In this document: positions 23,548 to 36,422 of the stretch, piece by piece | Layout of the letters: every line of letters starts with the position of its first letter | Position numbering within the stretch: position 1 is the stretch's first letter | NCBI GenBank assembly: GCA_964019335.1 | Contig: OZ025715.1 | Location: 431,621 to 495,620 of the forward strand | Reading direction: 5' to 3' | Length of the DNA stretch: 64,000 bases | DNA from: Diplonema japonicum | Lineage: Eukaryota > Euglenozoa > Diplonemea > Diplonemida > Diplonemidae | The notes under the pieces: generated by a model | Told to the model about the DNA's origin: nothing | Seen by the model: only the letters and a program-made list of their open reading frames with translations | Databases searched by the model: none | Made by a program: the position numbers and the translations under genes

Positions 23548-24122
23548 TGTATTTCCCTGTCGCCCCCCCCCCCTTTTTTTTGATCATCAAGAAGCATATT
23601 TTTTAATGAAAGGGGAAAACAGTGTTGTCTTCTTTTTTATTCCAAAAAGGAAGCATCAAGAGATAGACCCCCACCCCCCCCTAAGGGTGGTCCTCGAGTG
23701 GGATTTGCCCTTAAACATCGCCTTTATTTTTTTTCCTACAGTTTTCCCCTCCCCCCACGAGCTGCTGCTCCGTTCCTTTTTTTCTTTTTTTTTTTCCCCA
23801 GTGTTTGGAGGGAATGATACGAATCTGCGGAAGATTCGGTAGTCATCTGTGCATGGTGCAGAAAGATTGGAGCAGGAAGTCTTTTTATGTGTTTTGAGCC
23901 GAAAGAATAGAAAAGAAAATGAAGATGGAAAAAGAGGTAAGCCTTCTTTTTTGTCTAGCACACGCCCTCTTCTTGCTTGTGTGTCTTCCTTTTGTCAGAC
24001 AGCTGGCAATCCCCCCTTCTCCCCTCCTACTCCCGTACTTTCCACGATCATAATGATTTTGTTCCTTTTGCCCTTTTTTGATAATGATTTCAAGCAAGGT
24101 AGACAAGGGGCAAGGGCAGGCA
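23548..24122. other. Intergenic region, T-rich, holds one copy of a dispersed 18-mer
   Basis: No supported gene. A stretch at 23682-23720 (TAAGGGTGGTCCTCGAGT, then CATCGCC) recurs near 41231. T/C-rich tracts occupy 23720-23800 and 23950-24080. Confidence 0.5.
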
Positions 24123-25983
24123 ATGCTGCGGGCCATCTGCGTAGCTGTGCTGGTGGTGCACAGCAGCTTCTGCGATGAGGTCACGCACAAGTACGAGGAG
24201 GGCGACAGAGTGTGGGTGTACGGTAACAAAATAGGCCCTTTTAACAACCCTCTTGAGACCTATGGCTACTTCGATGTGCTACCTTGGTGCGAACCTCACA
24301 GCAAGGTGGCAAAAAAACCAACACTGGGCGAAGCGCTTACTGGCGACGAACTCATCAAGCTAGATGTGAATGTAGAGTTCAAGAAGGACACTTCCCGGAA
24401 ACAAATCTGTAGGAAGACCCTCAGCCAGGCAGACGCTGACGTCCTCAAGGCAGCTATCAAGGAACAGTATTGGTACCAGCTCTTCCTCGACGACCTTCCC
24501 ACGTGGGCTGCTGTGGGCAAGATCGTGAAGGGTGAGTACATGATGTACACCCACCAGAGGTTCAGTCTTGGGTACAACAACAACCATGTCGTGCTTGCAA
24601 ACATGACAGCAGAGAACAAGGTGGCGGTGGCGGAGGGCGTGGAGCTTGAGTTCACCTACAGCGTGGAGTGGAAGGCGTCGAAGATCCAGTTCGACAACAG
24701 GTTCAGGCGGTACCTCGATGAGTCTTTCTTCGAGCACAACATCCACTGGGTGTCTGTGCTGAATTCCTTCATGATGGTTTTTGTATTAGCATGCATCGTG
24801 ATGATCGTGCTCCTGCGCACCTTGAAGGCAGACTACGCGCGGTACGACAAGGACATCGATGACGACGGCACTGAGTTCCGCGACGAATCTGGTTGGAAGC
24901 AGGTGCACAGCGAGGTCTTCCGAGTTCCGCCCCAGCACGTGCTTCTATGTGCCTTGGTGGGCACGGGGTACCAGCTGGTTGTCCTCCTCTTCTGCCTGAT
25001 CTTCATCGCCATCGCTTCTGTTGTCTATGCCGACAGAGGCGCACTGCTCACCTACGGTGTCATTTCTTACGCCATCACCAGTAGTGTTGCCGGATATGCG
25101 AGCGGCCGGCAGTTCGTCCACTACGCAGCAGCGGGCCCCGCCATCAGCAAGGACTGGAAGCGCACAACACTCCTTACCGCCTCTCTCCTTCCCGGCACTA
25201 TCGCTGCGATGATCTTCCTGCTCAACCTGGTTGCCGTGTACTACAACTCGCAGCAAGCCATCCCGTTCACAACAATGGTGGCTGTGGTGTTGATCTGGCT
25301 GTTCGTGTCTCTGCCGTTGGTAGTAGTGGGCACCTTCATTGGCCGACACCGGAAGAAGGTTGATATCCTGAGGTATGTAGGGGGTCAAGGTGCCTAAAGC
25401 ACCCTCACACAGGGTGTCGCAGATTCCAAGGCACATCCCTGAGAAGTCGCACTACAGCCATGGGTGGATAGCCGCGGGGGGCATCCTGCCCTTTGGGAGT
25501 ATCTTTATTGAGCTGTACTTTGTTTTCACGTCGTTCTGGAATTACAAGTATTACTACGTGTACGGGTTCATGCTGTTGGTGTATGTCATCTTGCTACTGG
25601 TAACGATGTGTCTTGCTGTGGTGTTCACGTATTACCTGCTCAACTCGGAGGATTATAGGTGGCAGTGGTCATCGTTCGCCTTGGGCGCCTCCACATCAGG
25701 TTTGTATAGTTCAAAGACAGGAAGAAAAACGAAAACGCAAATAACAACAGGCTACGTGTTTCTGTACTCCGTGTACTTCTTCTTGTTTAAGACCAACATG
25801 GCAGGCTTCTTTATGACTATGTTCTACTTCGGGTATATGGCCTTGTTCTGCGGCGCACTTGCCATTCTCTGCGGGACAGTATGTAGCTCTGTCACTTGTC
25901 ACACTCATTCCGACTCACAGGTAAGCTTCATCACTGCCGATATGTTCGTGAACCGGATCTATAGAAATATTAAACTAGAATAG
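24123..25983 (+). CDS. TM9SF: Transmembrane 9 superfamily (TM9SF/EMP70) protein
   Basis: Four exons, with introns 25373-25412, 25700-25750 and 25879-25920, give 575 residues, the usual family size. A signal peptide (MLRAICVAVLVVHSSFC) leads into the lumenal domain, with the hallmark 'Y..GD.V.VY.NK.GP..NP.ETY.Y...PWC' near residues 25-60. After a conserved FEHNIHWVSVLNSF segment come nine hydrophobic helices. The C-terminus reads CGTVSFITADMFVNRIYRNIKLE, matching the family's terminal Golgi-retention region. TM9SF proteins act in Golgi/endosomal sorting of membrane proteins. Pattern and length point to the TM9SF3-like group. Without splicing, all three introns would destroy conserved helices, which supports the model strongly. 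Confidence 0.92.
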
Positions 25984-26361
25984 CAGGGCCGCTGCACAGC
26001 CCGCAGTGGGTCCGTAGGATTGGTGCAATGCAAAAGTTTACATAGAGAGTGTTCTATCTTACGGAAGCCAGTGATGGATGGCAAAATAATAATAATATGG
26101 TTTTTCCTGTCGGTTTTTACTTTTTTTATCTTTTCCTTTTAGTCTTATTTCGAAAGAATCTTTGGGGGGAAATTGCAAAAGAGAAGAAGAAAAAAAGGAA
26201 TAATCGGTACATTGGATGAAGAAGAGAAAGAGAAAGGAAAAAGGCAGAAAAGAAAAGGAAAGAAAAAAAAAGAAAATTGTAAAAGCAAAATTGAGAGGTC
26301 TGTTTTTTCTTCACTTTTTGAGCAATTCGCCTTGTCAATTCCTGAACACAACTACAGAGTG
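25984..26361. other. Intergenic region, A/T-rich
   Basis: No gene is seen. An AG-rich stretch at 26170-26290 is open in the next gene's frame but encodes only Lys/Arg/Glu. It is more likely 5' untranslated sequence. Confidence 0.5.
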
Positions 26362-27764
26362 ATGGGTACAGATGGGTACGTGGTGTACTCCGCGAATGGC
26401 GCGTGCATCAAGGTGACTCCTGAATACGAGGTCAGTAGCTTGCTGGGGAAAGGGAGCTATGGGGTGGTATTCAGTGGCAGTAAGGGAACACAGCCAGTGG
26501 CCATCAAGAAGATCACCATAGGGCACCGGTTCAGCCCCTCACAGGAGATACTCAAGGCTGTAGTTCGTACCGTGCGTGAGATCCGTCTTATGAGGCACTT
26601 CGAGCACCCGAACATCGTCAGGCTTTTGGACATCATCAGGCCGCCCTCCGCAACTGATATCACAGAGATCAATATTGTGATGGACCTCATGGACTGCGAC
26701 TTGTGGTCCATTATGCACCCCAAGCCGAAGGAAGAGGATACTGTGGTGCTCCCCCCTGGTGCCACCCTCACCTGGTCAACCTGCAACATCCTTCACAGCG
26801 AATCTCAGGCCCCATCCCTCGCCCCCATGGTGGGCAGACACCTCCTTGCGATCGACGGCACCTCTGTCACTAACCTTGATACCATTCGTTCCCTCACCAC
26901 TTCTACCACCGAGAGTTTCAGTCTTACCTTCGAGCCCGTGAAACGCGTACTGGATCCCATCCAAGTGCAGCACATCATGTACCAACTGTTGAGGGGTGTG
27001 GCTGCCATGCACGCCTCTGGTACTATGCATCGTGACCTCAAGCCCCAAAATGTCTTGGCCGACTCATCCTGCAACATCAAGGTGTGCGACTTTGGCCTTG
27101 CTAGGGAGCTTGACGGCGAGCCTCTCACATGCTACGTAGAGACACGCTGGTACAGAGCCCCCGAGCTGATCATGGAGTACAAATACTACGACTTTAAGGT
27201 CGATGTGTGGTCGCTGGGATGCATACTGGCAGAGCTTCTGCATCCTGTGAATTCTGTGCTGTTCAGGGGGAAGTCCTCGAAGGACCAGCTGGACTTGATC
27301 CTCGACAGACTTGGGGTGCCCTCGGAGGAGGTCGTTTCGGAGGTGTGCAGCGAAGCGATGACGAGTGTGAAGACCCATATCTTAGGGTACCAGAGGCGCA
27401 ACGTGCCTGACGAGCCTCCGACTGCGGACCCGCTTACAGCAGACCTGCTACAGAAGGTATGTTTGATGTTATCTTTCATATTATCATGACAGATGCTGCA
27501 GTTCAGCCCCTCAAAGAGGTACACTGTGCAGCAGTGCATGCAACACTCGTACTTCGATACTTATAAAGAGATGTGTGAGGTTGCTGACGATGTGTATCCC
27601 ACCAAGCAGTTCCCACCTGTGCTATCTGTAGAGGACAGCAACATCGAGGACGAGGACGAGAAGCTTGCAGCTGTCACGGGTATGCACCATATCTCCCCCA
27701 CTCTCATCCCGCAGCTATGCTTGTGGATGAAATCAAAGCGTTCCACAGTAGCTTCGGCCGGTAG
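26362..27764 (+). CDS. MAP kinase-like protein kinase with PDZ-like insert
   Basis: Introns 27457-27492 and 27680-27714 give 443 residues ending at TAG 27762-27764. Kinase motifs in order: glycine loop LGKGSYGVV, VAIKK, a REIRLM helix, catalytic HRDLKPQN, DFG with ARELDGEP, activation motif TCY before VETRWYRAPE, and DVWSLGCILAELL. The TxY and RWYRAPE point to the MAP kinase (CMGC) group. Residues about 123-196, between the hinge (MDLMDCDLWSIM) and helix E, form an extra domain containing VGRHLLAIDGTSV, which resembles a PDZ fold. Canonical MAPKs have about 360 residues, so the insert accounts for the excess. Substrate and pathway cannot be read from the sequence. ATG 26362 follows a candidate acceptor AG. 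Confidence 0.86.
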
Positions 27765-28199
27765 TAACCTTCGCATACCTAAGCTTATCCTATGGTAATC
27801 TTTTTATTTCCCGCTTATTTTACTAACCTTGTATATTCTTGTCTTTTCCCTTCTCTTTTCTGCTCGCCTAACCAAAGGGAACTACTACGCCACTCGTTGT
27901 CTTACCACCCCTACAAGGGGTGACCCCCTAGCCTTATTTGAGGATAACAGCGGGTAATGCATGTAAACCTGACAACCGGGAATGGAACCTGTCCTGCTGG
28001 TTTAGGGTTCATTGCACGTACCTACTTTTGTTGCTTGTCTTGTTTGCCCATGTTTTTTTTTTTCCTTTCGTTTTCTTAAGCCCAGTGTTTTCTTGTTCTA
28101 ACTTCTTTGTTTTCTCATCTGGTCTATCTTCATTCTGGCTCCTGCTTTTGTATTGTTGTCGCTTGCAACTGTTACATTCGCCAACAGGATCATGCGTAG
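27765..28199. other. Intergenic region, pyrimidine-rich
   Basis: No gene is supported. T/C-rich tracts at 28020-28170 end in CAACAGGATCATGCGTAG just before the next start, which fits a splice acceptor region. Confidence 0.5.
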
Positions 28200-31100
28200 A
28201 TGCTTGCGGGAAGTGACTGGCTTGAGTGCCTCGACACTGATGGTAAGCTGTTACCTGTGATATCACGTCCGTGCAGCACACGCGTGCCTTCCACTCACAG
28301 CTGTTCTTTGCCTCCCACTCCTCCTAATGAACCTAAGTATCCTTCTGGTGCGAAGCACCGGCGACGCGGTCGGCACAAGCAAGAAGAAGCTACTCTGAAG
28401 TTCTGCAAGACGATCGAGGGTCTCCGCCTCGAGCGAACAATGCTGAACTGCGACACGCTTTACATGAAACGTTCCGTCGAACGGCATCCAGCACGGCACC
28501 CACCAGTGCCGCCGAAGAGCGAACGACACGCTAAGGCTTCCAGCCCGCAGCACTACTCCTTTTCGAGCACACAGCCATCGTCTGGAACTGCACGATTACC
28601 GGCTACGAACATACGTTCGGCGCTTTCCAAGAGGAGCCAGCAACTTGCCAACTCCATTGCGTTGAAGAAACTGTGTAAGATACATAGCGGCGGGCAATGG
28701 GCAGGGCTCAGCACCGAAATCAAAGCACCCTGCGTATCCACGCTAGCAACATCGGCGGAGGAGCAGGCTGTCGTGGAGCACGTCATCAGAGACTCAGACA
28801 AGGTGAAGACCATCGACTGCAAAGGGGCCACTATACACGGAAAGAAGGCTAAATTCTTGGTGAATGTACTTGCACAAAACAAAAACATCATGGAGGTGTC
28901 CTTGGAAGGTGCTGTTGTTTCGGACGAGCTGCGGAACGTCATCGACGTACTCATATCGCGGAATAAAAAGACAAAGCAGGATGCAAAAGAGAGAAGGTTG
29001 CAAAAGAAGAAGAAGATTAAGTTAGACAAGCAGCGTGCGATAGAAGCCATCAACAAACAGCTAGAGAAGCGCGAGTATTTCAAACAGAAGATGGAGCGTA
29101 GCGCGAAAGGGTTGATGGAACAGAAACACCGTGCCAAGCTTGAGGAGAGGGAAGCAGAAGAGTGGGGACAACTGTTGAGTGAGCAGCTCGAGGCACGTCA
29201 ACAAGCTGTTTTGCTCACCGTACAGATGACTAATCTACGTAACCAGCAGATAAAGCAGCTAGTTTGTGAGCAAGAGGCAGAACGCAACGAGCATGAGGTG
29301 AGCGAGCGGCAGGTGCGTGGGTATGCTAAGGTTATGGAAATACGTCGTCGGGAGGACATTCTGAACCGACAGAGGGCGTTTGAGAAACTGCAAGCGGAAG
29401 AAAGAAAGGTAGTCACCACACAAGAGACAGAAGCACGAAGGGCGATACGCATGCAGTACGAGAGGATATTAACCGGTTTCACACAGCAGCAGGAGACTGA
29501 GTATGCCGTGGTTCGCATCATGCAAAGAGAACGCGAGAACAAGCAGTACGAGTTGGAAAGGGCGGCAATCCGAGCTGAGGCACAACGTAGACAGCTGCAG
29601 CAAGAGCAGCAAAGCGCGCGAAACGCTCACTACCTTCACAATGATGAGGTGCTGGCTTTGATAATGTCAGCACAGGAAAAGGCATGGGGCAAACTACTCG
29701 AAGAAGCACTGCTAGGTAGGTTGGTTACTGAAGGCCGTACAGCACAACGGGAAGCAGAAGAGAAGCACAAGAAGCGGGTACGCATGGCTGAGTGCATACT
29801 ACCAGAGCTCCACGTCAACCCGATGCAGGAGTCATGCCAGTTCGTCAGTGGTATGATAAGCGGCGAGTGCGTCTTTGCGTCTCCTTGTGTAGAGCTAGCC
29901 GTGTCGCTGGTGAATATCGAGCTGCTTTCAGACAGCGTGCAGGAGTACAAACAGGTTATCCGGGGAGGTTCAATCAGAGCTGACCTTGAAGGGTATGGCA
30001 AAGTGCTGCTGAGTACCGGCAAGGGTGTGTCTACCAGCGCATTTTTGTACGACGATGACAGCACAAGTTCTGTGTGGGAAGACTCGCTGGAAATAGTAGG
30101 GTCTGCTGTGATGCTCAACTCACAAGAAGTTGCTGAGATCGAGAAAACGGAAAAGAGCTTGCGGTTAAACTTCTTAAAACGCGAACAGCCAATCAGTTGC
30201 GAGGAAGTGCAGCTGCTGCTGAGGTACATAGCGTGGCAGCCCGATGCCGATGCCGGCGGTGCCTCGTTGTCTGTAAGTGTTGAGCTAGAGTTCATGCATC
30301 CTCATTCGTGCGATGCACAGCAAGTTGACGCAGTGTATATCATCAAGTTAGACGTGCTGCCTTCGTACATCGGCATCAAGGAAGAGCATCTTAAAAGGAG
30401 GGAGTATGTAGAAGAATCTGGGCCAACACACCTTGTGAGTGAGATATGCCTGAGAATGGAAGGGGCTGTGACATCGCTTGATATGAGCACCCCGTGCCAC
30501 GATGTGGCTGTGCCGCCCTTGCTTATCGTGATTGACTTCGAAAAGGGTTGGACGCCAGATGACAGGATCTTCATTAAGGGCGATCTATGGTCATTGGACG
30601 AAGCAGATTTACACTACAAGAAGAATCGCATATTCACGGTGTCAGGGGACGTTACAGTCTACAAGGAAAGCGCCACTCTAAAGAAGAAGACTGCTTGGGA
30701 GCGGCTTGAGTTTACCACGACAGATGAAACAACCTTAGGACACATGAAGAGGCTGCTGCACAGCTTGGTGTATCTAAACTCTTCGAAAGACCCAGTCCCG
30801 GGGAACAGAGACATTACACTTATGATCGCCAACATAGAAACGTGGATGACGTGCGGTGCAGTCGTCAAGCTGGCGATCACTGCTGTCGACGACCCAACAA
30901 CTCTCGAAATGTGTGTTTCTGAGGTACAGTACAAGGTCAAAAACGGTGACCTACCCCCATCCGTACAACAGTACACGCAAGAGCAGCAGCCTGTGTTGCT
31001 TGCCCCAAGGGCCATAGTTGCTGACCCCGACACGACATACTTCAAAGGGGGCTGGTTCAGCGCGCAGCTTGGCGGTGCTTTTAAAGGTGATGTCTTGGTG

Positions 31101-34100
31101 ATACGTGAGTCGGATGGTCTCTCTTGCGACAGCGAGACTGGGCTTTTATCATGCTGCGGTGAAGTGCTGGGAACCGTCAGGCATGGGATGGGGAGGGGTG
31201 ACAGCGACCGAATAGGACTAGAGTTTAGCCCCGAAGGGACAGGAAATATTGATGCTGTACAGCAGTTCGTGCGCTCGCTTGCCTTTGTTAACACGCTCGC
31301 CAAGCCAAAGCTGGGTCCGCGTACCGTCACAATAAACATGATCGTGGGGGACCCCTCTGACACGGACGTGCTGCGCAAGTATGACCCACACATACCAATC
31401 GAAGGCAAGGTGGTGGTGAATGTAATCGAACCCATCATCACCATTCCACTGGACAAGGCCTCCATGACACATAGGGAAGGCGGTGTGTCAATCATCCCTC
31501 CTATATCGCTGATGCAAGAAACTGAAAAGGACTGGAACGAGCTATATAACGTAGTCATCAAGGTGAAGGTAGTGTGTGGCGCCGGTATCGAAGACCTGCT
31601 TGCTCTTAAAGAGGTGGAGAGTCCTGACTGGTTCACATCACGAGCATGTCTTGAAGATAGTCTTGTGATTCGCTCTTCCAAGAGTGCTGAAACAAGTGAG
31701 GGTGCCTTCTCAGCAGGTGATAAGTGGCAAACCATGGCAGCCAAACAGCGCAAGAGAGCACAGGAAGCTACGGAGAAGCTTCAAGCGGTGACAAGCGCGG
31801 CTCAGTCTGTCACAACTTACGAGCTGTACAATGACCAGAAGCAGTATTTTGGAAATTGGAAGACGCAGAATAAAGGGGAGCTGATTGTGACGCTGGGAAG
31901 AAAAAAGAAAACCGACCACCTTAGGAGAAAAGACGTGCAGCAGGTGCTGAGGTCTATTAGCTACGAGCTAAACACATCAAATCCATGCACTCTGAAGAAG
32001 GTGCTGTGTGTGATGTTCGAGGACGTTCACGGGCACGGCAGCCAGTGCCTCATCGACATGAGCATACAGGAGGTCGACGACGTTACAGAGATCCACCGTC
32101 CAGGAGGACCCAACCAGCTGCTGCAGTACAGACAAGGTACACAGCAGTATGCAATCGCACATAACGCGTGCCTTTACGACCCTGATTCTTTCCACTTCAA
32201 CGGTGGGCTGGTGTCGTGCCAGCTCATTAGCGGTGGCGACCAAGGCGATCAACTGGGCCTGCTCCCTGTCGAGTGCCAGAAAGAGCAATGCATCAATGCA
32301 GCTTCGTCCTATGAAGACACACCAGAGTGGTGGGATGAGCAGATACTCATCGAACAGCGAGGCAAGAGGCTCTACCTGCTCGGCAGTGGCGAGGGGAGGC
32401 TAATCGGGAGCATCAAGACTGAAAGCAAGAGTGTTGTCGATAAAACAGTGAAGAAGAACCCTTCCATGCTGCCCGTGTCGGCTCTAACAGTGTATTTGAT
32501 AACTGAAGATGGCAACTTCAAGTTCCCCAAGAAGGCCTCTGAAAGGTTGAAGCAAGCAGCAGGAAAAAAGCAGTCGCAAATATCTGAAACTGTTTCAAAG
32601 CTGAAGAAGCAGCAGGAAAAAGAAGAAATACAAACTGAGGTTGAGAAGTCGGACGGTGCCAAGGAGCCCCAGGCGCGGGAAGGTGCACTCGACGACTCCG
32701 AGACGTTGTCGCAGTCTAGCGACAAGTTGAGCGACGCAACCTCTGGATGCAGCAACAGCGACGAGGTTCCACATGTGACTCTCTTAATGGCCCAACACGT
32801 TATGAGGTGCTTCACATATAAGAACATAACTAAAGCTTCAAAGCTTAAGCCGGGGGTGCGTTCGTACCTCATCAAGATAGGTCCCCAAGGGTGCAATGAG
32901 TACGGGAAACTGAAGGTGAATATCAACGTGACGGCCCCCCTCATCTATCAGGGCGACTTCAACATCGACACAGTGTACACAGAACGTAGCGGGCCGATGA
33001 TCATTAACCCGAAGGTCATCGTCAACGTGCCAGCTGAGAAGCAGTTCAACTCAGGTTACATTGAAATTGCAATAACCTCGGGCCTGAGCGAGTGCGATGC
33101 AATAGGGCTCCCTACTACTGGGTTTTCGGTTAAAGGGGGGAAGAGTTTGTTCTGTGGGCCAACAACGCTGGTGGGATGTGTGTCAACACACATGCGGAAC
33201 GATTATGTACACAAACTGAGAGTGATCTTCGACAACACATGCAAGATGACGGGAAAGATACTGCAGCAGCTGATAAGAAGCGTTACGTTCTCAAACGATT
33301 CGCACACACCAGATGATGTGATGCGCGTGGTGACCTTCTCCGTGACGGACAAAGACGGTGCGGGTGACGTGTCTTCATTAACAACTGAGATAGGTTTCCA
33401 GGCAATTGATGATATGACGGAAATAGAACTGTCCAAGCACCACCACAACTACGTAAAGGGCAGCAAGCCCTTCAAGCTATTCCCAGACGTGAAGGTGACG
33501 GACTCCGACACACCAGTCTTTGACACGCCAGGTAACGTTGAGATCATAGGCTCGCAGAGCGACTGCCTCAGCATCGAGAACGAAGGCGAACTGGAAGTGA
33601 ATTGGAACCAAGGTAATATAACATGGGACGAGACTGTGATCGCGACGATGGAGAGGTTCGAAGAAGAGCCGCCAAACAAAGCCGATAAGAAAAAGCCGGG
33701 GGCCAAGAAGAAGGTGAAACCTCTGCAGAAGAACGAGAGGCAGGGTGTAGTAAAGATTAAGCTGCTTCTTGTCGAATGTAGCCTGTCTTGCTTGGAGGCT
33801 CTGCTGCGCGCAGTGACCTTCTTCAATAATGGGCGCTCAGAGCACACTGCGCGGAAAACGATACGGCTGATTGTGCGTGCCACGAACGAGGTGACGCCTA
33901 CGAAGGTTACACTGACAGTCGACCTCGTAAACCCGCTGGTGGACTACAGCAGCTGCGTGCCTGAAGTGCAGATCGAGGGCTATGGCAAACCAGCGGAGAT
34001 AGTCCCGAACTTCGTGCTGCTCACAAAGAACGTGCAAAACTCAACCTTCGAACTTTGTAGTCAGCACAAGAGCGACGCCTGCGACCTGCCACCCTTGCCA

Positions 34101-34498
34101 ACGGCAGTCATCAGACCCCAGCTCATCTTCCACTGCAAGGACGGTGTGACCAGAAAGGGTGAAGATGTGTACGTTGACAAGGAGAAACTAGGTGTCCTAA
34201 CAGAGCAGGAAGGTTACATGAAATTCGAGGTCAAGAAGAAGAACCCGAAAGACATGCAGCCCGCAGTACAGCGAGTGGGTAGGTGCTTCGCCGCTGAAAT
34301 GGTGGCGAACCACGATGGTATGCCCACCATGGATGATACTCCTGCAGGGCTTTTCCGAGGGGGTGTCACTGAGCCCATTGTGGTCAAGTTTACATTCACT
34401 GACAATCTTGGCTTACGGGTATGTCTCTTTCCCTGTCATTCTCACAGGCGTCTCTCACGGATATTGTCATAAACACCCCGAAGCCGCTTATTGATTAG
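28200..34498 (+). CDS. Giant LRR / coiled-coil / cadherin-like repeat protein
   Basis: One 6.2-kb exon, a 29-nt intron (34419-34447) and a short last exon encode 2,089 residues. A basic Pro/Ser-rich N-terminus precedes a short leucine-rich-repeat-like segment (KTIDCKGATIHG...NIMEVSLEGAVVSDE) near residue 200. A long charged coiled coil follows at about 255-530. From about 560 to the end, beta-rich units recur with 'DPD..F.GG....L..G..GD.L.L', an internal G-x-x-x-G, and 'VQ..LR.I.Y.N....P..R.I...V.D'. This resembles cadherin-like or CSPG-type repeats. No signal peptide or membrane helix is evident, which is unusual for such repeats and suggests a cytosolic or flagellar structural protein. Part of the start region may be untranslated, but the frame is continuous. 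Function unknown. Confidence 0.72.
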
Positions 34499-34581
34499 TC
34501 AATGCAGCGTTTTCCAATGCTGCTTGCGCACCGTGTCATTGTCTTAGTTGTACATCTACAAAGGAAAGCACAATAGGAAAC

Positions 34582-36093
34582 ATGGACCTGCTCCTCCATC
34601 ACATGGAGGTGAACCTTCGAATGGGCAACAGCAGTGAAAGTGGCAGTGCAAGCGACAGCGGCAGTGGGGACAACCCCACAATGTATGTTAATGAACCAAG
34701 TAATCCACAACAGGCAAGCAATATGTATCACGCTAGCCATTATCTATGGGTTGCTTTGGATGAGGTCCATCCAGGTATGTCCTTTGTTTGTGGAAACATC
34801 TTTAGGTAATTATCAACTTTCTTCGCATGAGCCACGGCAGCGTGAATGACGTTGCAGAAAGCGCCCCGTTGGCTGCGAATGACTGCTCGGCGAACTACGG
34901 GCTGTCTGGGTCGGCATCCCTCGTCCCTCCGCAGCCCCAGCACACTGAGAAGAGGAACACGAGTGCATCAGGGGTATGGTTGTTCATCGATTATGTACCC
35001 TTTACAGAAAGTCATGTTTCATTTCTATAGCACCCTGTGCTTCCTGTCACTAAGCAGGATGGTCACATGGTCCGTCAGCGCGGGTGTGAGAAACCTTGAG
35101 AGCTCTAACGTCCAGCTCGCTGTGGTCGCCATCCCCAGTCTCTTCTACTTTGTCATGTTGTACATTTTGGTCAACAGCTGGTGGTGTGCCTACGACGCTC
35201 TCATTGCCACAACAGGCAACCCAGAGGAACAACATTCCATTCAAAGCCGCATGAGGAAGCCAGCCATGGTACTTATGTCCCTCTTATGGCTCGTTACCAT
35301 CATTCTGTACGTGTACCTCATCACCTCCGAAAAGCTGACGACGGGTAGCACCCAGCAGAACATCATGCTTGGTTACACTGGTGGGCTCTTCCTCATTATT
35401 GGCATGTTGTTCATCAGAGTGGGCTCTATTGTGCACAAAAAGCTTGGCGAGCTCCCTTATAACTACCCTGGGACACAGCAATTGAAGAAGAAGGTTTTTA
35501 GAATCACTGTGTTCATCGGGCCCAGTTGCATCCTTCGAGCTATCTTCACTGTGTTTCAGATCGCACCTGACAACAACTTCCTTAGTCGCTTCGTGAACGG
35601 CGACTATTTCCCCTTGGCCTTCTACATGCTCTTCGAGGTGCTGCCTATCCTTGGTGTCATGTCGACACTGCAGGCCTATTACCGAGGAGAAGATGATGAA
35701 AACGAGCCACCTGCCCCGGCCATCTCGCCTTCACGGCAGGTTACCGTAGCGCCTGGCATCGCAAGTAGGGTTACTGTTGATGCTGGGGGGTCTGCAAGAG
35801 GAAGCTTGCAGCCCGCATTGAATGCCTTCGATCGCCACGCCGCGTCGGCTCCAGGGGGATTGAACCTCAAGGTTGGAGGTCGCACCAGCATCGGAAACTT
35901 GGGTGCGACAAGCGCGCCCGTCATCCCACGTGATCAGTGCCCTGCGCCGAAAGCCTCGGCCCCACTCCCCCCACCACCTCCACCTCCTCCACCTCCCCAA
36001 CCTGAAACTCATGTCCCCACCGCCCACTCGTGCGATGCTGACAAAGAAGACGATCATATCAACAGATCATCCAAGCATTACTTGCAAGCTTAG
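34582..36093 (+). CDS. Seven-helix membrane protein, THH1/TOM1/GPR137-like
   Basis: Introns 34683-34713, 34775-34805 and 34974-35007 give 471 residues. Splicing is essential: only it joins the acidic N-terminal tail to the first helix (AICITLAIIYGLLW) in frame. Several more helices follow, including LAVVAIPSLFYFVMLYILVN, MVLMSLLWLVTIILYVYLI, LGYTGGLFLIIGMLFI and FPLAFYMLFEVLPILGVMS. The arrangement and the 'ILR..F......' stretch resemble the THH1/TOM1/TOM3 and GPR137 family of lysosomal or vacuolar seven-helix proteins. The C-terminal 120 residues are disordered, with a run of Pro near residue 440. A true GPCR cannot be excluded. Ligand or function is unknown. Confidence 0.62.
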
Positions 36094-36422
36094 CTTCATG
36101 TGCCCCAGCAGCTGCCAATGCTTGAGCCACTGTGCTGGTCCTTACGTTGTATAACTGTTTCGTTCAACAGTCGCACTGTCGACATCTTTTATCTGTTAAG
36201 TTACGTAAGTAGTGCCTCGGCACACCGTGCCTTTCGAATTGCACCTGCATTTCGTGTATTGAAACGTGTTTAGAATGCAGCAATGCTTTTTGCGAAGTGC
36301 ATCTTTGATTCATATGTGAGTGCAACGAGCTTGCTTCAAAACGAAAGCTGCTTTTTCAATTTGTTCCTGCTCGGCTTTTTAACACCTTACTTACAGACAC
36401 ACAAAAAAAAAAAAAAAAGAAT
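36094..36422. other. Intergenic region ending in an A-run
   Basis: No gene. A T-rich stretch followed by TTACAG (36391-36396) and a 16-A run precedes the phosphatase ATG. Confidence 0.5.
36395..36396 (+). promoter_or_regulatory. Candidate 3' splice (trans-splice) acceptor AG for the phosphatase gene
   Basis: TTACAG follows a T/C-rich stretch 27 nt before the ATG of an otherwise intronless gene. It could accept a spliced leader or end a 5' UTR intron; the sequence cannot distinguish these. Confidence 0.35.

Noticed and set aside
26173-26361. N-terminal Lys/Glu-rich extension of the MAP kinase
   Set aside because: Purine-only low-complexity sequence before a candidate acceptor; more likely untranslated leader.
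30659-31753. Minus-strand frame of 364 codons opposite the giant repeat protein
   Set aside because: Shadow of the long sense exon; no motifs and no splice structure.
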